DNA of 64,000 nt from Telopea speciosissima. Its lineage: Eukaryota; Streptophyta; Magnoliopsida; Proteales; Proteaceae. The stretch spans positions 11,605,568 to 11,669,567 of the forward strand of contig NC_057925.1 of the NCBI RefSeq assembly GCF_018873765.1, given 5' to 3'. The notes under the pieces are model-generated. The model saw only the letters and a list, made by a program, of their open reading frames with translations. It was not told the origin of the DNA and ran no database searches. A program made the translations under genes and the position numbers. This document shows positions 55,390-64,000 of the stretch, piece by piece. Numbering within the stretch: position 1 is the stretch's first letter; the number at the start of each line of letters is the position of its first letter.

Positions 55390-55785
55390 ATCGACAAATC
55401 ATGAAGGTTGCCTACCACAAGGCTGAACATTTTGAAAATCAAATGAGTCGCTTCCCACTAGACTGAAAACATGCAATTCGCCTATTAAAAGGCGGAATTG
55501 GAAAATCATATAAGATGCCTACCATTAGGCAGAAAATATGTAATATGCCTATTAAAAGGTTGAAAATCATGTGACTTACCTACCATTAGGCTGAAAATAA
55601 GTAATCTGCTTAATTCATATATGTTTGCCTATCACTAGGCTAAAAATATGCAACATGCCTATTAAAAGGTTGAAAATCATATGAGTTTGCCTACCACTAT
55701 GATGAAAATATGCAATCTGCCTTTTAAAAGGCCGAAAGTCATATGAATTTGCCTACTATTGGGCTGAAAACATGTGCGTCAAACC
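55390..55785 (+). repeat. Minisatellite, unit about 60 bp (module 2)
   Basis: About 6 to 7 copies of the same unit as 54180-54470. Confidence 0.85.
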
Positions 55786-55974
55786 ATGTTGCTCTCAACA
55801 AATTGCTGACTTTTATCCCTGATTAATCTACCATGGTGCTAAAATTACTTGTTTCATTATTTGGCATGGTGTCTTTGAATACATGATATAACACCCTCTA
55901 GTTTACCAAGGACAATCACGAATGCTTGAGAGTAGTTTGTCACCCTTCAGCCGATTGTGAGATAATGGTAACCC

Positions 55975-56610
55975 AAACAACTATAAACCTAAGGGTTTAA
56001 AATGATACTCCCTTTTAGCAGCCCGACTAGCTATAAACCTAAAGGATTCGAATGATATTCCTTTTTGGCATCCCAACTAGCTATAATACTAAGGGTTTCA
56101 GATGATACTCCTTATTGGCAGCCAAACTAGTTATAAGCCCAAGGGCTTCAGATGATACTCCCTATTTGTAGCTCAACTAGTTATAAACCTAAGGGTTTCA
56201 GACGATAGTCTCTATTGGCAGCCCAACTAGCTATAAACCTAAGTGTTTTGGATGATACTCCCTTTGGTAGCAAAACTAGCTACAAACCTAAGGGTTTTAG
56301 ATGATACTCCCTATTGGCAGCCCAACTAGCTATAAACCTAAGGGTTTCAGATGACATTCCCTTTGGCAGCCCAACAAGCTATAAACCGAAGGGTTTCGGA
56401 TGATAATCTCTATTGGCAGCCCAACCAACTATAAACCTAAAGGTTTTTGGACGATACTCCCTTTATGTAGCCCAACTAGGTATAAACCTAAGGGTTTCGG
56501 CTGAGACTCTCTATTGGTAGCCCAACTAGCTATAAATCTAAAAGTTTCAAATGATACTTCCTTTTGGTAGCCCAATTAGCTATAAATCTAAGGGTTTCAG
56601 ATGATATTCT
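55975..56610 (+). repeat. Minisatellite, unit 50 bp (module 2)
   Basis: About 12 to 13 copies of the same unit as 54630-54880, so this array has expanded or the other has shrunk. Confidence 0.92.
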
Positions 56611-56849
56611 GAGGGTGAGGTAGCACCACTTGACCAATGTGTATGATTACTCCACTTACGGATGCAGGAGTGATTGCTTCATTGGGGATGAAGAGTTTAT
56701 GACGCCACTCCTGGATGATAGTGGCTTGTGACTTGGAACTCTTTGGTCAATATTACTCTGTTGGGGATACATGTGAATGATTACTCCAATAATTCAGGAG
56801 TACACAATTACTCTCTCAAGCTTGTGCACTTTCAGTTTGTCAGCTCTTA

Positions 56850-57420
56850 GTACTGTTGCTCCAATTTCTGACTTAAGCATCAGAGAGTTCCCCTCGAAGT
56901 CCACTCCAACCCTCTCTTTTGCTCAGTTCTAAGTTTTTGGTGTGCAAGTCTCCTCGGAGGAAAGTGATCCCATCTCTCTAGATGGTGATCACTTACACTC
57001 CTTGTTTTCTTATTTCTTTTATGCATGCATATTTCCATGATCCCCATCTCCTCTAGGTGGCGACTCCCTATATACAATTCGCCTCTTTCTTCTTCTTCCC
57101 CCAAAAGAGGGATGAGGTGGAGGACACGTGGCGATCCCCCGCCATGGCCCACCATGTCATTGTCCTCACAGTAAGTCCAGGAAAACTGGGGTATCTAATT
57201 CCTTCCCCAAACTATAACTTGACTCATACCCAGACTAACGGACCATCAGTCTCAAAAGAGCATTGCATGAGAGTTATTACATTTACCTTTCGGGTCCTAG
57301 ACCCCCTCTAGGTGGCAACTCCTACATTCAATTCACCCTTCTCTCCGTTTCCCCAAAAAAGGAGGGACGAGGTGGATGACACGTAACGATTCTCCCTCGC
57401 CATGTCGTTTGCCCTCACAG
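56850..57420 (-). mobile_element. Tat-type gypsy LTR pieces, partly duplicated
   Basis: gacttaagcatcagagagt (56870) recurs at 45045 as an LTR-end motif. Two tandem pieces of about 130 bp (57040-57180 and 57295-57420) share ctctaggtggc...gaggtgga...gtcctcacag and are the inverse of 24191-24300. Confidence 0.6.
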
Positions 57421-58278
57421 CGATTGAAGCTAAGGTACAACATCTGCTCTAGTGGACGAATATCGAAGCCAAAGACTCCAACTTCTTTTGTAAACATGAG
57501 AAATGATTATGTTAAGTGCAACCCATACAAGTTTCTGTTTTTTTCCCAATTACAGAAACATTTTTTTTTCAGTGTTACCGTACACTATTTAAGGATCCAA
57601 AATCGATCTAAAAACACAGAAATAGAAAAAACTGTGCCAGACCCAGAATTGTTTTTGTTTTAACAAAAACATTGCCATACAGAGCCTTATCAAACACATT
57701 AATTGATACCAAACCTGACCTAATTCTCTAAAAATGGCACCTTCATCCTCTTTCTTCATAATATATTGAGTAACCATATCCATCTAATATCCATGTGTTT
57801 AACTCAATATCTTATCAAAATCGTTAAAGTTGATGAAGAATAATATACAAGTACCTAATATAGCCGGAAGATTCAGATCTATGCTCAACATGGTTTGTAA
57901 TCTCGGATTGGATCGGTCCAAATCTGTCAAATTGGATTAGTATCGGCCATGACCGATCTTGAGATAAGACTGATCCTGCCCAGGTTACATGGAGTGGTTG
58001 GTGAATTGGATAACCCGGTTGGATCAACACAATAAAATGGTTTTAAACCAAGATTCTGCTCTTTGTCCGTGCTCCTGACCTTCGATTCAGCGACTCCAAA
58101 GTCCCAAATCCACGAGCAGAATGGGGGTTCTTACTGTTTTTTAATAGGCAATCGATCTAAGGGACCAACTTGTATGCAGAATTGAGTTTGTAGTCATCTC
58201 CATAATTTTTGATCCATTTCCATTTTTTTTATTTTCAAATCTTCAATTAGGGTCTCAGTTTGGAATTTGGATTAGGGT
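57421..58278. other. Spacer upstream of the V-ATPase pseudogene
   Basis: No gene. ccatgaccgatcttgagat (57945) recurs in similar form at 59589, after the pseudogene. Confidence 0.5.
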
Positions 58279-59580
58279 TTGGCTTCACCTTTCAGCAGAG
58301 ATGAAACCGGTCCCTTATTTGGCTTCCTTGGAGCCATTGTGGCTCTCATCGTCTCCTGCAAATCTATGTTTTCCTGGCAATCTTTGATTTTTAGGTTTAT
58401 GGTATCTTCTATTTTCTATGTTAGGTTTTTGGTACTGTTGGGGCATTCGATCTACCTAACTATCACCCGCCCCGACATTGTTCACACTGTCCACATCCTC
58501 TGTCAATTTATGCATGAGCTTTGCAAACCTCATATGGATGCCGCAAATCGCCTTCTTCATTATCTTCACAGTTCTCCTGGGCAAGGCATACTTTTATCAG
58601 CCAACAGTTCCTTGACAATTCAGGCATTCTGTGATTTTGACTGGGCCAATTGTCCAATGACATGTCGCTCCACCACTAGTTACTGCGTTTTCCTTAATTG
58701 GGTCCAGTCCCATATCTTGGAAAACAAAGAAATAAGTCACCGTTTCCAAGTCTTTTGCTAAGGCCGAATATAGGGTCATGGCCATGGCCACTTGTGAGTT
58801 GATTTGGTTAACCTCTCGATTTCGTGATCTTGGTATTCATTGGGCTGCCCCTATTCCCTTATTTTGTGACAACCAGGCAGCTCTTCATATTGCTGCTAAT
58901 CCGGTCTTCTACGAGCGTACCAAACACATAGAAATTGATTGCCATGTGGTACGGGATCGGATTCAGAGTGGTCTTATTGCAACATCTCACCTTTCTAGTA
59001 TGGACCAAATTGCTGATATTTTCACAAAATCTCTTGGAAAAGACTTGTTTCTCACACACAAGCTCAAGTTGGGCATTCTTGACATTCAAGCTCCAACTTG
59101 AGGGGGAGTATTATGGATATGCATTGACCAAGCAATGAGTCATCAAGCTTGATTGCATATCTAATTAGCTAGCTGTTCTCTATTATATTTTCCATAGATA
59201 GATCCTTAGATTTCTCTTTGATTTATTCTTGTAATCTTTGGTTTATCCTCCTAACAGTATGGGCTGTATACTGTTCTATATATTTGGTTACTACTAATGC
59301 AAAGATAAGCAAATACATTTTACCAAATTTACAGATCCTTTTAAATATTGTTGTTTTATTGGCAAACTTTGATTTTTAGGTTTATGGTATCTTCTAACTT
59401 CTAGATAACCTAATACATTTTACCAACTTAACAAGATCCTTTTAAATATTGTTGTTTTCTTGGCAAACTTTGATTTTTAGGTTTATGGTATCTTCTATTT
59501 TCTATGTTAGGTGTTTAACCTTAATTGAGTTTAGTGCAGGTATGGATGCTGCTTATGGTACTGCACAAAGTGGCTTCGGT
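58279..59580 (+). pseudogene. V-type ATPase 16 kDa proteolipid (subunit c) pseudogene, two partial exons
   Basis: Exon 1 (58279-58359) reads ASPFSRDETGPLFGFLGAIVALIVSC, close to the plant VHA-c N-terminus ([23 protein letters not shown]), but has TTG where the ATG should be. Exon 2 follows an acceptor tttagtgcag (59530-59539) and reads MDAAYGTAQSGFG, matching MGAAYGTAKSGVG of the same protein. It is cut off at 59580, and the remaining helices and the proton-binding Glu are absent. The intron between them is swollen by a copia fragment and by repeated copies of a tttaggtttatggtatcttc segment (58386, 59376, 59477). In working copies this subunit forms the membrane ring of the vacuolar proton pump. 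Confidence 0.78.
58435..59330 (+). mobile_element. Copia fragment (end of pol and LTR-like tail) in the pseudogene intron
   Basis: It opens at the reverse-transcriptase/RNase H border (IYLTITRPDIVHTVH) and includes the copia RNase H ([52 protein letters not shown]). It ends with a gagggggag polypurine tract (59100-59108) and LTR-like sequence to about 59330. It is truncated at its 5' end and broken. Confidence 0.85.
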
Positions 59581-59897
59581 CCTGAGTCATGACCGATCCC
59601 GAGATTAGGGAACCTTGATGCTCAATAACAAGAAGACAAAATCTCTCCGGATCAACACAATCTGAGGTATATGACAACAAGATAAACATTTACGTTATGC
59701 ATGCATGTAACAAAAATCTCTCCTTGATTCAAAGGGCCAGAATGTGGACAAATCCAAGTAGGAAATTCATGAAAGAGTAATAATTGTTTGTGAATTTGGA
59801 AAAAAAGTTTTAAAAGAGTAGTAAATGTGGATATTATCTGCAAATAATCTCAAAAGATTTTCCATACAAAGTAAAACTTCTAGAATGAATTAACCAT
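59581..59897. other. Spacer upstream of the sulfotransferase gene
   Basis: No recognised element apart from the ccgatcccgagatt motif noted at 57945. It presumably contains the distal promoter. Confidence 0.5.
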
Positions 59898-59905
59898 TAT
59901 ATAAA
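59898..59905 (+). promoter_or_regulatory. TATA box of the sulfotransferase gene
   Basis: TATATAAA, 54 bp before the ATG. It predicts a transcription start near 59928-59938 and a very short leader. Confidence 0.65.
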
Positions 59906-59909
59906 CGAA

Positions 59910-59940
59910 TTCCTCTGGTTAGTTTTCTCAACCAGAGGAA
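59910..59940 (+). promoter_or_regulatory. Perfect 11-bp inverted repeat between TATA box and ATG
   Basis: TTCCTCTGGTT (59910-59920), a 9-base loop, and AACCAGAGGAA (59930-59940). It straddles the expected transcription start. It could be a protein binding site, or a leader hairpin if transcription starts upstream. Confidence 0.7.
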
Positions 59941-59958
59941 CTTTCTTCTTCAATCAAT

Positions 59959-60993
59959 ATGGCTTCTTTCCCATTTTCTGCTAGTGCTGCATTGATAGAA
60001 AAAGAAGAAGAAGAAGGTGTAGGCCAAGAATGTCAGGAACTGCTTCGATCACTTCCTCAGGAAAAGGGTTGGCGAACTGCTCATATCTACCAATACCAAG
60101 GCTTTTGGGTTGCAGGGAAACTAATAGAATCAATCATAGAAATTCAGCAAAATTTCCGAGTTCGTGACACTGATGTCTTGCTGGTCACTACCCCAAAATC
60201 AGGTACAGTATGGTTGAAAGCCCTTGCTTTCGCAATTATGAACCGCAATCGTTATTCATTCTCAGAAAATCCTTTGCTTAATACCAACCCCCATGAACTT
60301 GTTCCCTTCTTAGAACATGGGGTTTTCATTAGTAACAAACTACCCTATCTCTCTACCCTCCCATCTCCTAGGCTTTTTGCCTCACATATCCCTTACCCAT
60401 CCTTGTCTGAGTCCATTAAGACCAATAATTGTCGAATCGTTTATCAATGTCGGAACCCTAAAGACATGTTTGTATCACTCTTTCTTTTTTCGGGTAAGCT
60501 TAGACCTGAAAATCTTGGGCCACTCTCACTAGATCAAGCTTTTGAGTTATTCTGTAAGGGAGCCTATGAATTTGGACCCTATTGGGATCATGTGTTAGGG
60601 TTTTGGAAGGAAAGCTTTGAAAGGCCTCAGAAGGTGTTGTTTTTGAAGTATGAAGAAATGAAGGAGGACAAGATATCAAATTTGAAGAAGCTAGCACTTT
60701 TTTTGGGGTACCCTTTTACTTTGAAGGAAGAAGAAGATGGAGTGGTGGATAAAATTTTAGGGTTGTGCAGTTTTGAAAATTTAAAGAGTTTGGAGGTGAA
60801 CAAGACTGGAAAACTGATGCCAAGAGGAGATAATGCAGTGTTTTTCAGGAAAGGAGAAGTTGGAGATTGGATGAACCATTTGAGTCCAGAAATGGCAGAG
60901 AAAATAGACAAGATCACTGAAGTGAAACTACTTGGTTCAGGTCTGTCATTTCAAGTGGCTTCCTTTGAGAATGAAACAGCATCTGCCAGCTGA
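59959..60993 (+). CDS. Cytosolic sulfotransferase (PAPS-dependent, plant SOT family)
   Basis: 344 residues, single exon, complete, a normal length for plant SOTs. It transfers a sulfuryl group from PAPS to a small hydroxylated substrate in the cytosol. The 5'-phosphosulfate loop is TTPKSGTVWLKAL (77-89; most relatives have SGTTW). The likely catalytic His is H143 in RLFASHIPYPSL. The 3'-phosphate binding segment is YQCRNPKDMFVS (162-173). The C-terminal PAPS motif is FRKGEVGDWMNH (296-307). The acidic N-terminus (EKEEEE, 14-19) is typical of the SOT group acting on hydroxyjasmonate, brassinosteroid or flavonoid substrates, but the substrate cannot be told from sequence alone. It stands alone with its own TATA box. 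Confidence 0.95.
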   Translation: MASFPFSASAALIEKEEEEGVGQECQELLRSLPQEKGWRTAHIYQYQGFWVAGKLIESIIEIQQNFRVRDTDVLLVTTPKSGTVWLKALAFAIMNRNRYSFSENPLLNTNPHELVPFLEHGVFISNKLPYLSTLPSPRLFASHIPYPSLSESIKTNNCRIVYQCRNPKDMFVSLFLFSGKLRPENLGPLSLDQAFELFCKGAYEFGPYWDHVLGFWKESFERPQKVLFLKYEEMKEDKISNLKKLALFLGYPFTLKEEEDGVVDKILGLCSFENLKSLEVNKTGKLMPRGDNAVFFRKGEVGDWMNHLSPEMAEKIDKITEVKLLGSGLSFQVASFENETASAS

Positions 60994-61424
60994 GTATATG
61001 ATGCACTTCCCTTGTCTGTTTGGGCCGGTTCTCTATTTCCTTATATAAAAAAGAGAATCCAGTAGTTTAAGTACCTTTTTATGTTAATTAAGAATCAAAT
61101 ATTAGTATTGTACCATCACTCATTGTAGAACGAATTTCTCCATGAATTGTTGAATTGATGGTTTCAATTAAGAAAATTAAGTTATAAGATGACCAGATCC
61201 CACAAAACAAAATCACAACCATCATTCTTCTTTTCATTTTTTTTTTTAGGTTCTGATTTGTTCTTTTTATTTATTTTTTAATTAGGTAAGAAACATTTCT
61301 ATTCAGATAACAAACATAAATTACAAGGGTAGAAGCCAAGGACTGGAATTCAGTCAAACTATGTTATATGTAATTGACAAGGCCATCCCATCTAGAGGAT
61401 GGGAAACACCATAGAGAGGCTAGC
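60994..61424. other. Sulfotransferase 3' flank
   Basis: AT-rich sequence. 61246-61300 has a T-rich stretch and aattaggtaagaaacatttc that resembles a LINE-type tail, without clear flanking repeats. There is no gene. Confidence 0.5.
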
Positions 61425-62660
61425 AAAGAGAAACATTGACAAGCAAATGGCATTTACTTTTGTGACCATAGATGTAAGGGTATCAAAATCAAACCAAAAT
61501 CGTTTATCAAAATTGAATCGAGTCGTTTACACCGAAACCGTGAAAGTGTTTATTAAATGGTTCGATTTTGGTTTTAAAAGTTGGGACCATTTAGTTAAAC
61601 AATTTAAACGAATCGAACCATTTAAACCAAAACAAATATTAGTAATATGTAATGGCAATAATTAACCATTAGTGCCTTAATATAATAGGTTGCTAATAAC
61701 TTTGAAAACAATGAGAGTCAAACATGGATTAGTGGAAGTGTATATGTGAAATTTGTAATAAAATAATTAGGTTGAATTCAATAAATATTTAAATTCGGTG
61801 TCAAACAGGCAATCCATTTAGGGACTAATTAAGTATCTAAAACCGTAATCAAACCATTTAGGACCGATAAATCGAAACCGTTAGTATATAGTTTTGGTTT
61901 CAATAAGTGAAACCGTTTATTAGTTTCATAAACGGTTCGATTTTGGTTTTACCTGAAAGTTCCGTGCATCGAACCAGTTAACACCCTTACATAGATGCTT
62001 GTAACTGATAAGCAAATGGGTATTTAATTTTGTAACCGATCAGCCAAGGGCATTTACCTTTGTAAACATAGAAGCTTGTAACTGACAAGCAAAGGGGCAT
62101 ATATTTTTTGTAACTGATTAGCAAATGACATTTACCTTTGTAACCATAGAAGCTTGTAACTGACAAGCAAATGGGCAATCACTTTTGTAAGCGATCAACA
62201 AATGGCAATTACCTTTGTAACCATAGAAGCTTGGGCATTTACTTTGTAGTCAATCAGCAAATGGCATTTGCCTTTGTAACCATAGAAGGTTGTAACTGAC
62301 AAGCAAATTGGCCTTTACTTTTACTTTTGTAACCGGTAACTAACAAGAAGATGGGCATTTACTTTTACTTTTGTAACCGATTACCAAATGACATTTACCT
62401 TTGTAACCATAGAAGCTTGTAACTTACAAGCAAATGGGCATTTACTTTTGTAACCGATCAGCAAATGACATTTGCCTTTGTAGCCATAGAAGCTTGTAAC
62501 TGATGAGCAAATGGGCATTTATTTTTTAAATGTTGAAACTGATAAGCAAATGACATTTACTTTTGTAACCACAAAAACGTAAGTGACAATCAAATGGCTT
62601 TTACTTTTGGTCCTACCTTTCCATATTGGCCATGTGATGTTTGTAACTGACTAGCAAATG
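61425..62660 (+). repeat. Minisatellite, unit about 77 bp made of two half-units, split by a hAT MITE
   Basis: The unit carries cttgtaactgacaagcaaat, ggcatttacttttgtaaccg, tcagcaaatgacatttacc and tttgtaaccatagaag. The two halves resemble each other, so the base period is about 38 bp. Roughly 8 units run from 61997 to 62660, and part of one (61430-61474) lies left of the MITE. The meagre open frames are repeat artefacts. Confidence 0.92.
61475..61989. mobile_element. hAT-type MITE inside the minisatellite, 515 bp
   Basis: It begins TAAGGGTATCAAAATC and ends GTTAACACCCTTA, with perfect 8-bp duplications CATAGATG (61467-61474 and 61990-61997). Subterminal aaccgttt/aaacggtt and gaaccattta motifs repeat on both strands. 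No transposase. Confidence 0.95.
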
Positions 62661-62865
62661 GGATTTGACCCAGAGAGTCTTCAGTCTTCGTTTACGACTT
62701 TTTGAATCCGATACTCCCTGGAAGCCCAAGCCCATGACGATGGGTGGAGTTGATAAGCGAACAAATGCAAAACCCACGTGATCTTAAGTCAAAACCATGG
62801 GGAGGAAGGGATGGATGGTTGGTTTTTGTCACTAGCGACTTTATGCACTGGTCTCACAGCAATTT
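62661..62865. other. Unassigned sequence
   Basis: Joins the end of the minisatellite to a foldback MITE. No coding signal. Confidence 0.5.
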
Positions 62866-63049
62866 GGATCTTCTAGTGTCGATTTGCCAGGCAAAACCCT
62901 ACTGTCAAGACACAGACACAGTAAGGTGGTAAATGATCGCTTTACCCATGCTCAGGCAGGGGTAAGGTGGTCATTCCCCACCTTATTGTATCTTGACAGT
63001 AGGGTCCTGCCGGGCAGCTCGGCAATAGAGGATTCTGTCCTAGATCTCC
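62866..63049. mobile_element. Foldback MITE, same family as 53014-53200
   Basis: The arms accctactgtcaagacacag and tgtatcttgacagtagggt pair, and ggatcttctag pairs with ctagatctcc. The centre has aaggtgg...ggtaaggtggtcatt. A clear target duplication is not seen. Confidence 0.75.
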
Positions 63050-63451
63050 TAGAATGACTTGCCTAGCTGCTACAACTACTAGTATTCCGACCGATGGCGA
63101 CTGCTCTCCGTTCGCTATTGTGCCTACCTTCGTAATGAAGCTGGAGATAAAGCACTCCCAAATTTCAAAGATATCACGAGGGAGAGGAGTAGCGAAAATG
63201 GTGGATTATGAAAAACTAATAAATGGATAGAGAGTAACACGTAAAAAGCGGAGGAGAGGAGAAGAGGTGAGTGATTAGGAGAAGAAGAGTAGGCAAGAAA
63301 GCATCATGCCACAAGGGGGCATCGTCAAAACCAACAGCTGAGGGACAAGGTTTGTCCTTAAACCAGTGAATAACTTGATTAGGTATGACATAAGAATGGA
63401 TGACAGTGTGAGCTTTTGAATCTGATGTTGGAAGTGTGCCATAAAAATTTA
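63050..63451. other. Spacer without a recognised feature
   Basis: Purine-rich in 63180-63300. No gene. Confidence 0.55.
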
Positions 63452-63835
63452 GGGTAAATTACATGTCACCCCCTGATTTTCAAACAAAACTCAGATCATC
63501 TCCTGGTTTTTGAAAAAATCAAATCACCCCCTCTATAGTGATGGTGTTAGTCTGCTGTTAGTTATTGGTGTGAAAGGACTATTTTATCCTTGTACTAAAA
63601 CAATAGAATTAAATTTACAATACTACCCTTCCTTCATCTTCAACATTGATCAAGGGTAGTTTAAGGATTTAAATTTATTTAACTGGCTGACATCATCACT
63701 TAACAACATAAAACTAATGGTAAGGACTAATTTGTCATGTTGGGGTCTAAACCAGGGGATGATTTGAATTTTTCCAAAAACCAAGGGATGATCTAAGCTT
63801 CGTTTGAAAACTAGGGGGTGACGTTTAATTTACCC
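63452..63835. mobile_element. Mutator-like MITE, 384 bp
   Basis: Long terminal inverted repeats of about 78 bp start GGGTAAATTA at both ends (gtcaccccctgattttcaaa on the left, its near complement on the right). The 9-bp flanks aaaaattta and aagaaacta agree at 6 positions, at best a decayed duplication. No captured gene is visible. Confidence 0.8.
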
Positions 63836-64000
63836 AAGAAACTATTGTCAACACTTCTAGTAGAGATAAGAAATATGCACTATGTGAAATTGCGAAATTT
63901 GCACTTTAGGGTCTAGGAAGGGCAAATGTACTTAGCTTAACCCCTGGTTTGTAAAAGAGGTTGTTTCCAAAACCGGTTGTTTAAAGTTGAATCGAAATAA
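63836..64000. other. Unassigned right edge
   Basis: No feature visible before the window ends. Confidence 0.6.

Larger units (their letters stand above)
53931..56790 (+). repeat. Two tandem modules with nested minisatellites (gypsy-associated)
   Basis: Module 1 (about 53931-55060) and module 2 (about 55061-56790) share the same order: a T-rich start with gtaaatc and cctccagtatt, a tctacagaatgctcctctttg-like motif, an about 60-bp array, ccatggtgctgaaatta, a 50-bp array, and gatattctgagggtgaggt. Parts of the module recur at 27270-27370, 47230-47330 and 25995-26040. The setting between gypsy LTR pieces suggests it derives from the untranslated part of a Tat-type element. No protein is encoded. 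Confidence 0.7.

Noticed and set aside
54180-56610. Regularly spaced repeats resembling a CRISPR array
   Set aside because: The repeats are tandem without unique spacers, the sequence is eukaryotic and there are no cas genes. They are minisatellites.
62744-62932. 62-residue frame at the end of the minisatellite
   Set aside because: It runs into the arm of a foldback MITE and has no domain or promoter.

Overview
The window is nuclear DNA from a flowering plant. The evidence is plant-only gene families (AGL62-like type I MADS boxes, a CML41-like EF-hand protein, a plant cytosolic sulfotransferase), plant LTR and L1-type retroelements, hAT and Mutator MITEs, low GC and very low gene density. 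The gene content does not fix the species. A non-grass angiosperm such as a basal eudicot or magnoliid is my low-confidence guess.

Layout. 0.5-22 kb is a degraded tandem array whose unit holds a CML41-like gene. Copy 1 (4920-5420) is intact apart from a 5-codon loss. Copy 2 (15345-15495) keeps only the 5' half and copy 3 (19061-19474) only the 3' half. LTR elements, LINE fragments and Mutator-like ends have inserted between and inside the units. Shared and empty insertion sites give an order of events: copy 1 split off first, a copia-type LTR then landed in the ancestor of copies 2 and 3, and that ancestor then duplicated. 22.4-27 kb is Tat-type gypsy debris with a hAT MITE inside it.

27-54 kb is a second tandem array with four intact AGL62-like MADS genes, M1 28188-28754, M2 38565-39236, M3 49036-49638 and M4 52198-52869. 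M1/M3 and M2/M4 are the close pairs, so a two-gene block was duplicated. M1 and M2 were pushed apart by a near full-length L1 LINE (31449-37249) and hAT elements. A Pack-MULE (40832-42953) with perfect 9-bp target duplications carries pieces of three unrelated host genes, and gypsy remains lie at 44.9-47.2 kb.

54-57.4 kb holds two tandem modules with 50-bp and about 60-bp minisatellites and gypsy LTR pieces. 58.3-59.6 kb is a V-ATPase subunit c pseudogene whose intron contains a copia fragment. An intact intronless sulfotransferase gene lies at 59959-60993. The right end has a 77-bp minisatellite split by a hAT MITE, and two small inverted-repeat elements.

Probable working host genes are only CML copy 1, the four MADS genes and the sulfotransferase. 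Nothing suggests they share a pathway. The array neighbours are paralogues produced by tandem duplication. The most unusual signals are the three-gene Pack-MULE, a set of LINE 'tail-only' insertions recognisable by their target duplications and empty homologous sites, and a foldback MITE sitting just upstream of the M4 TATA box.
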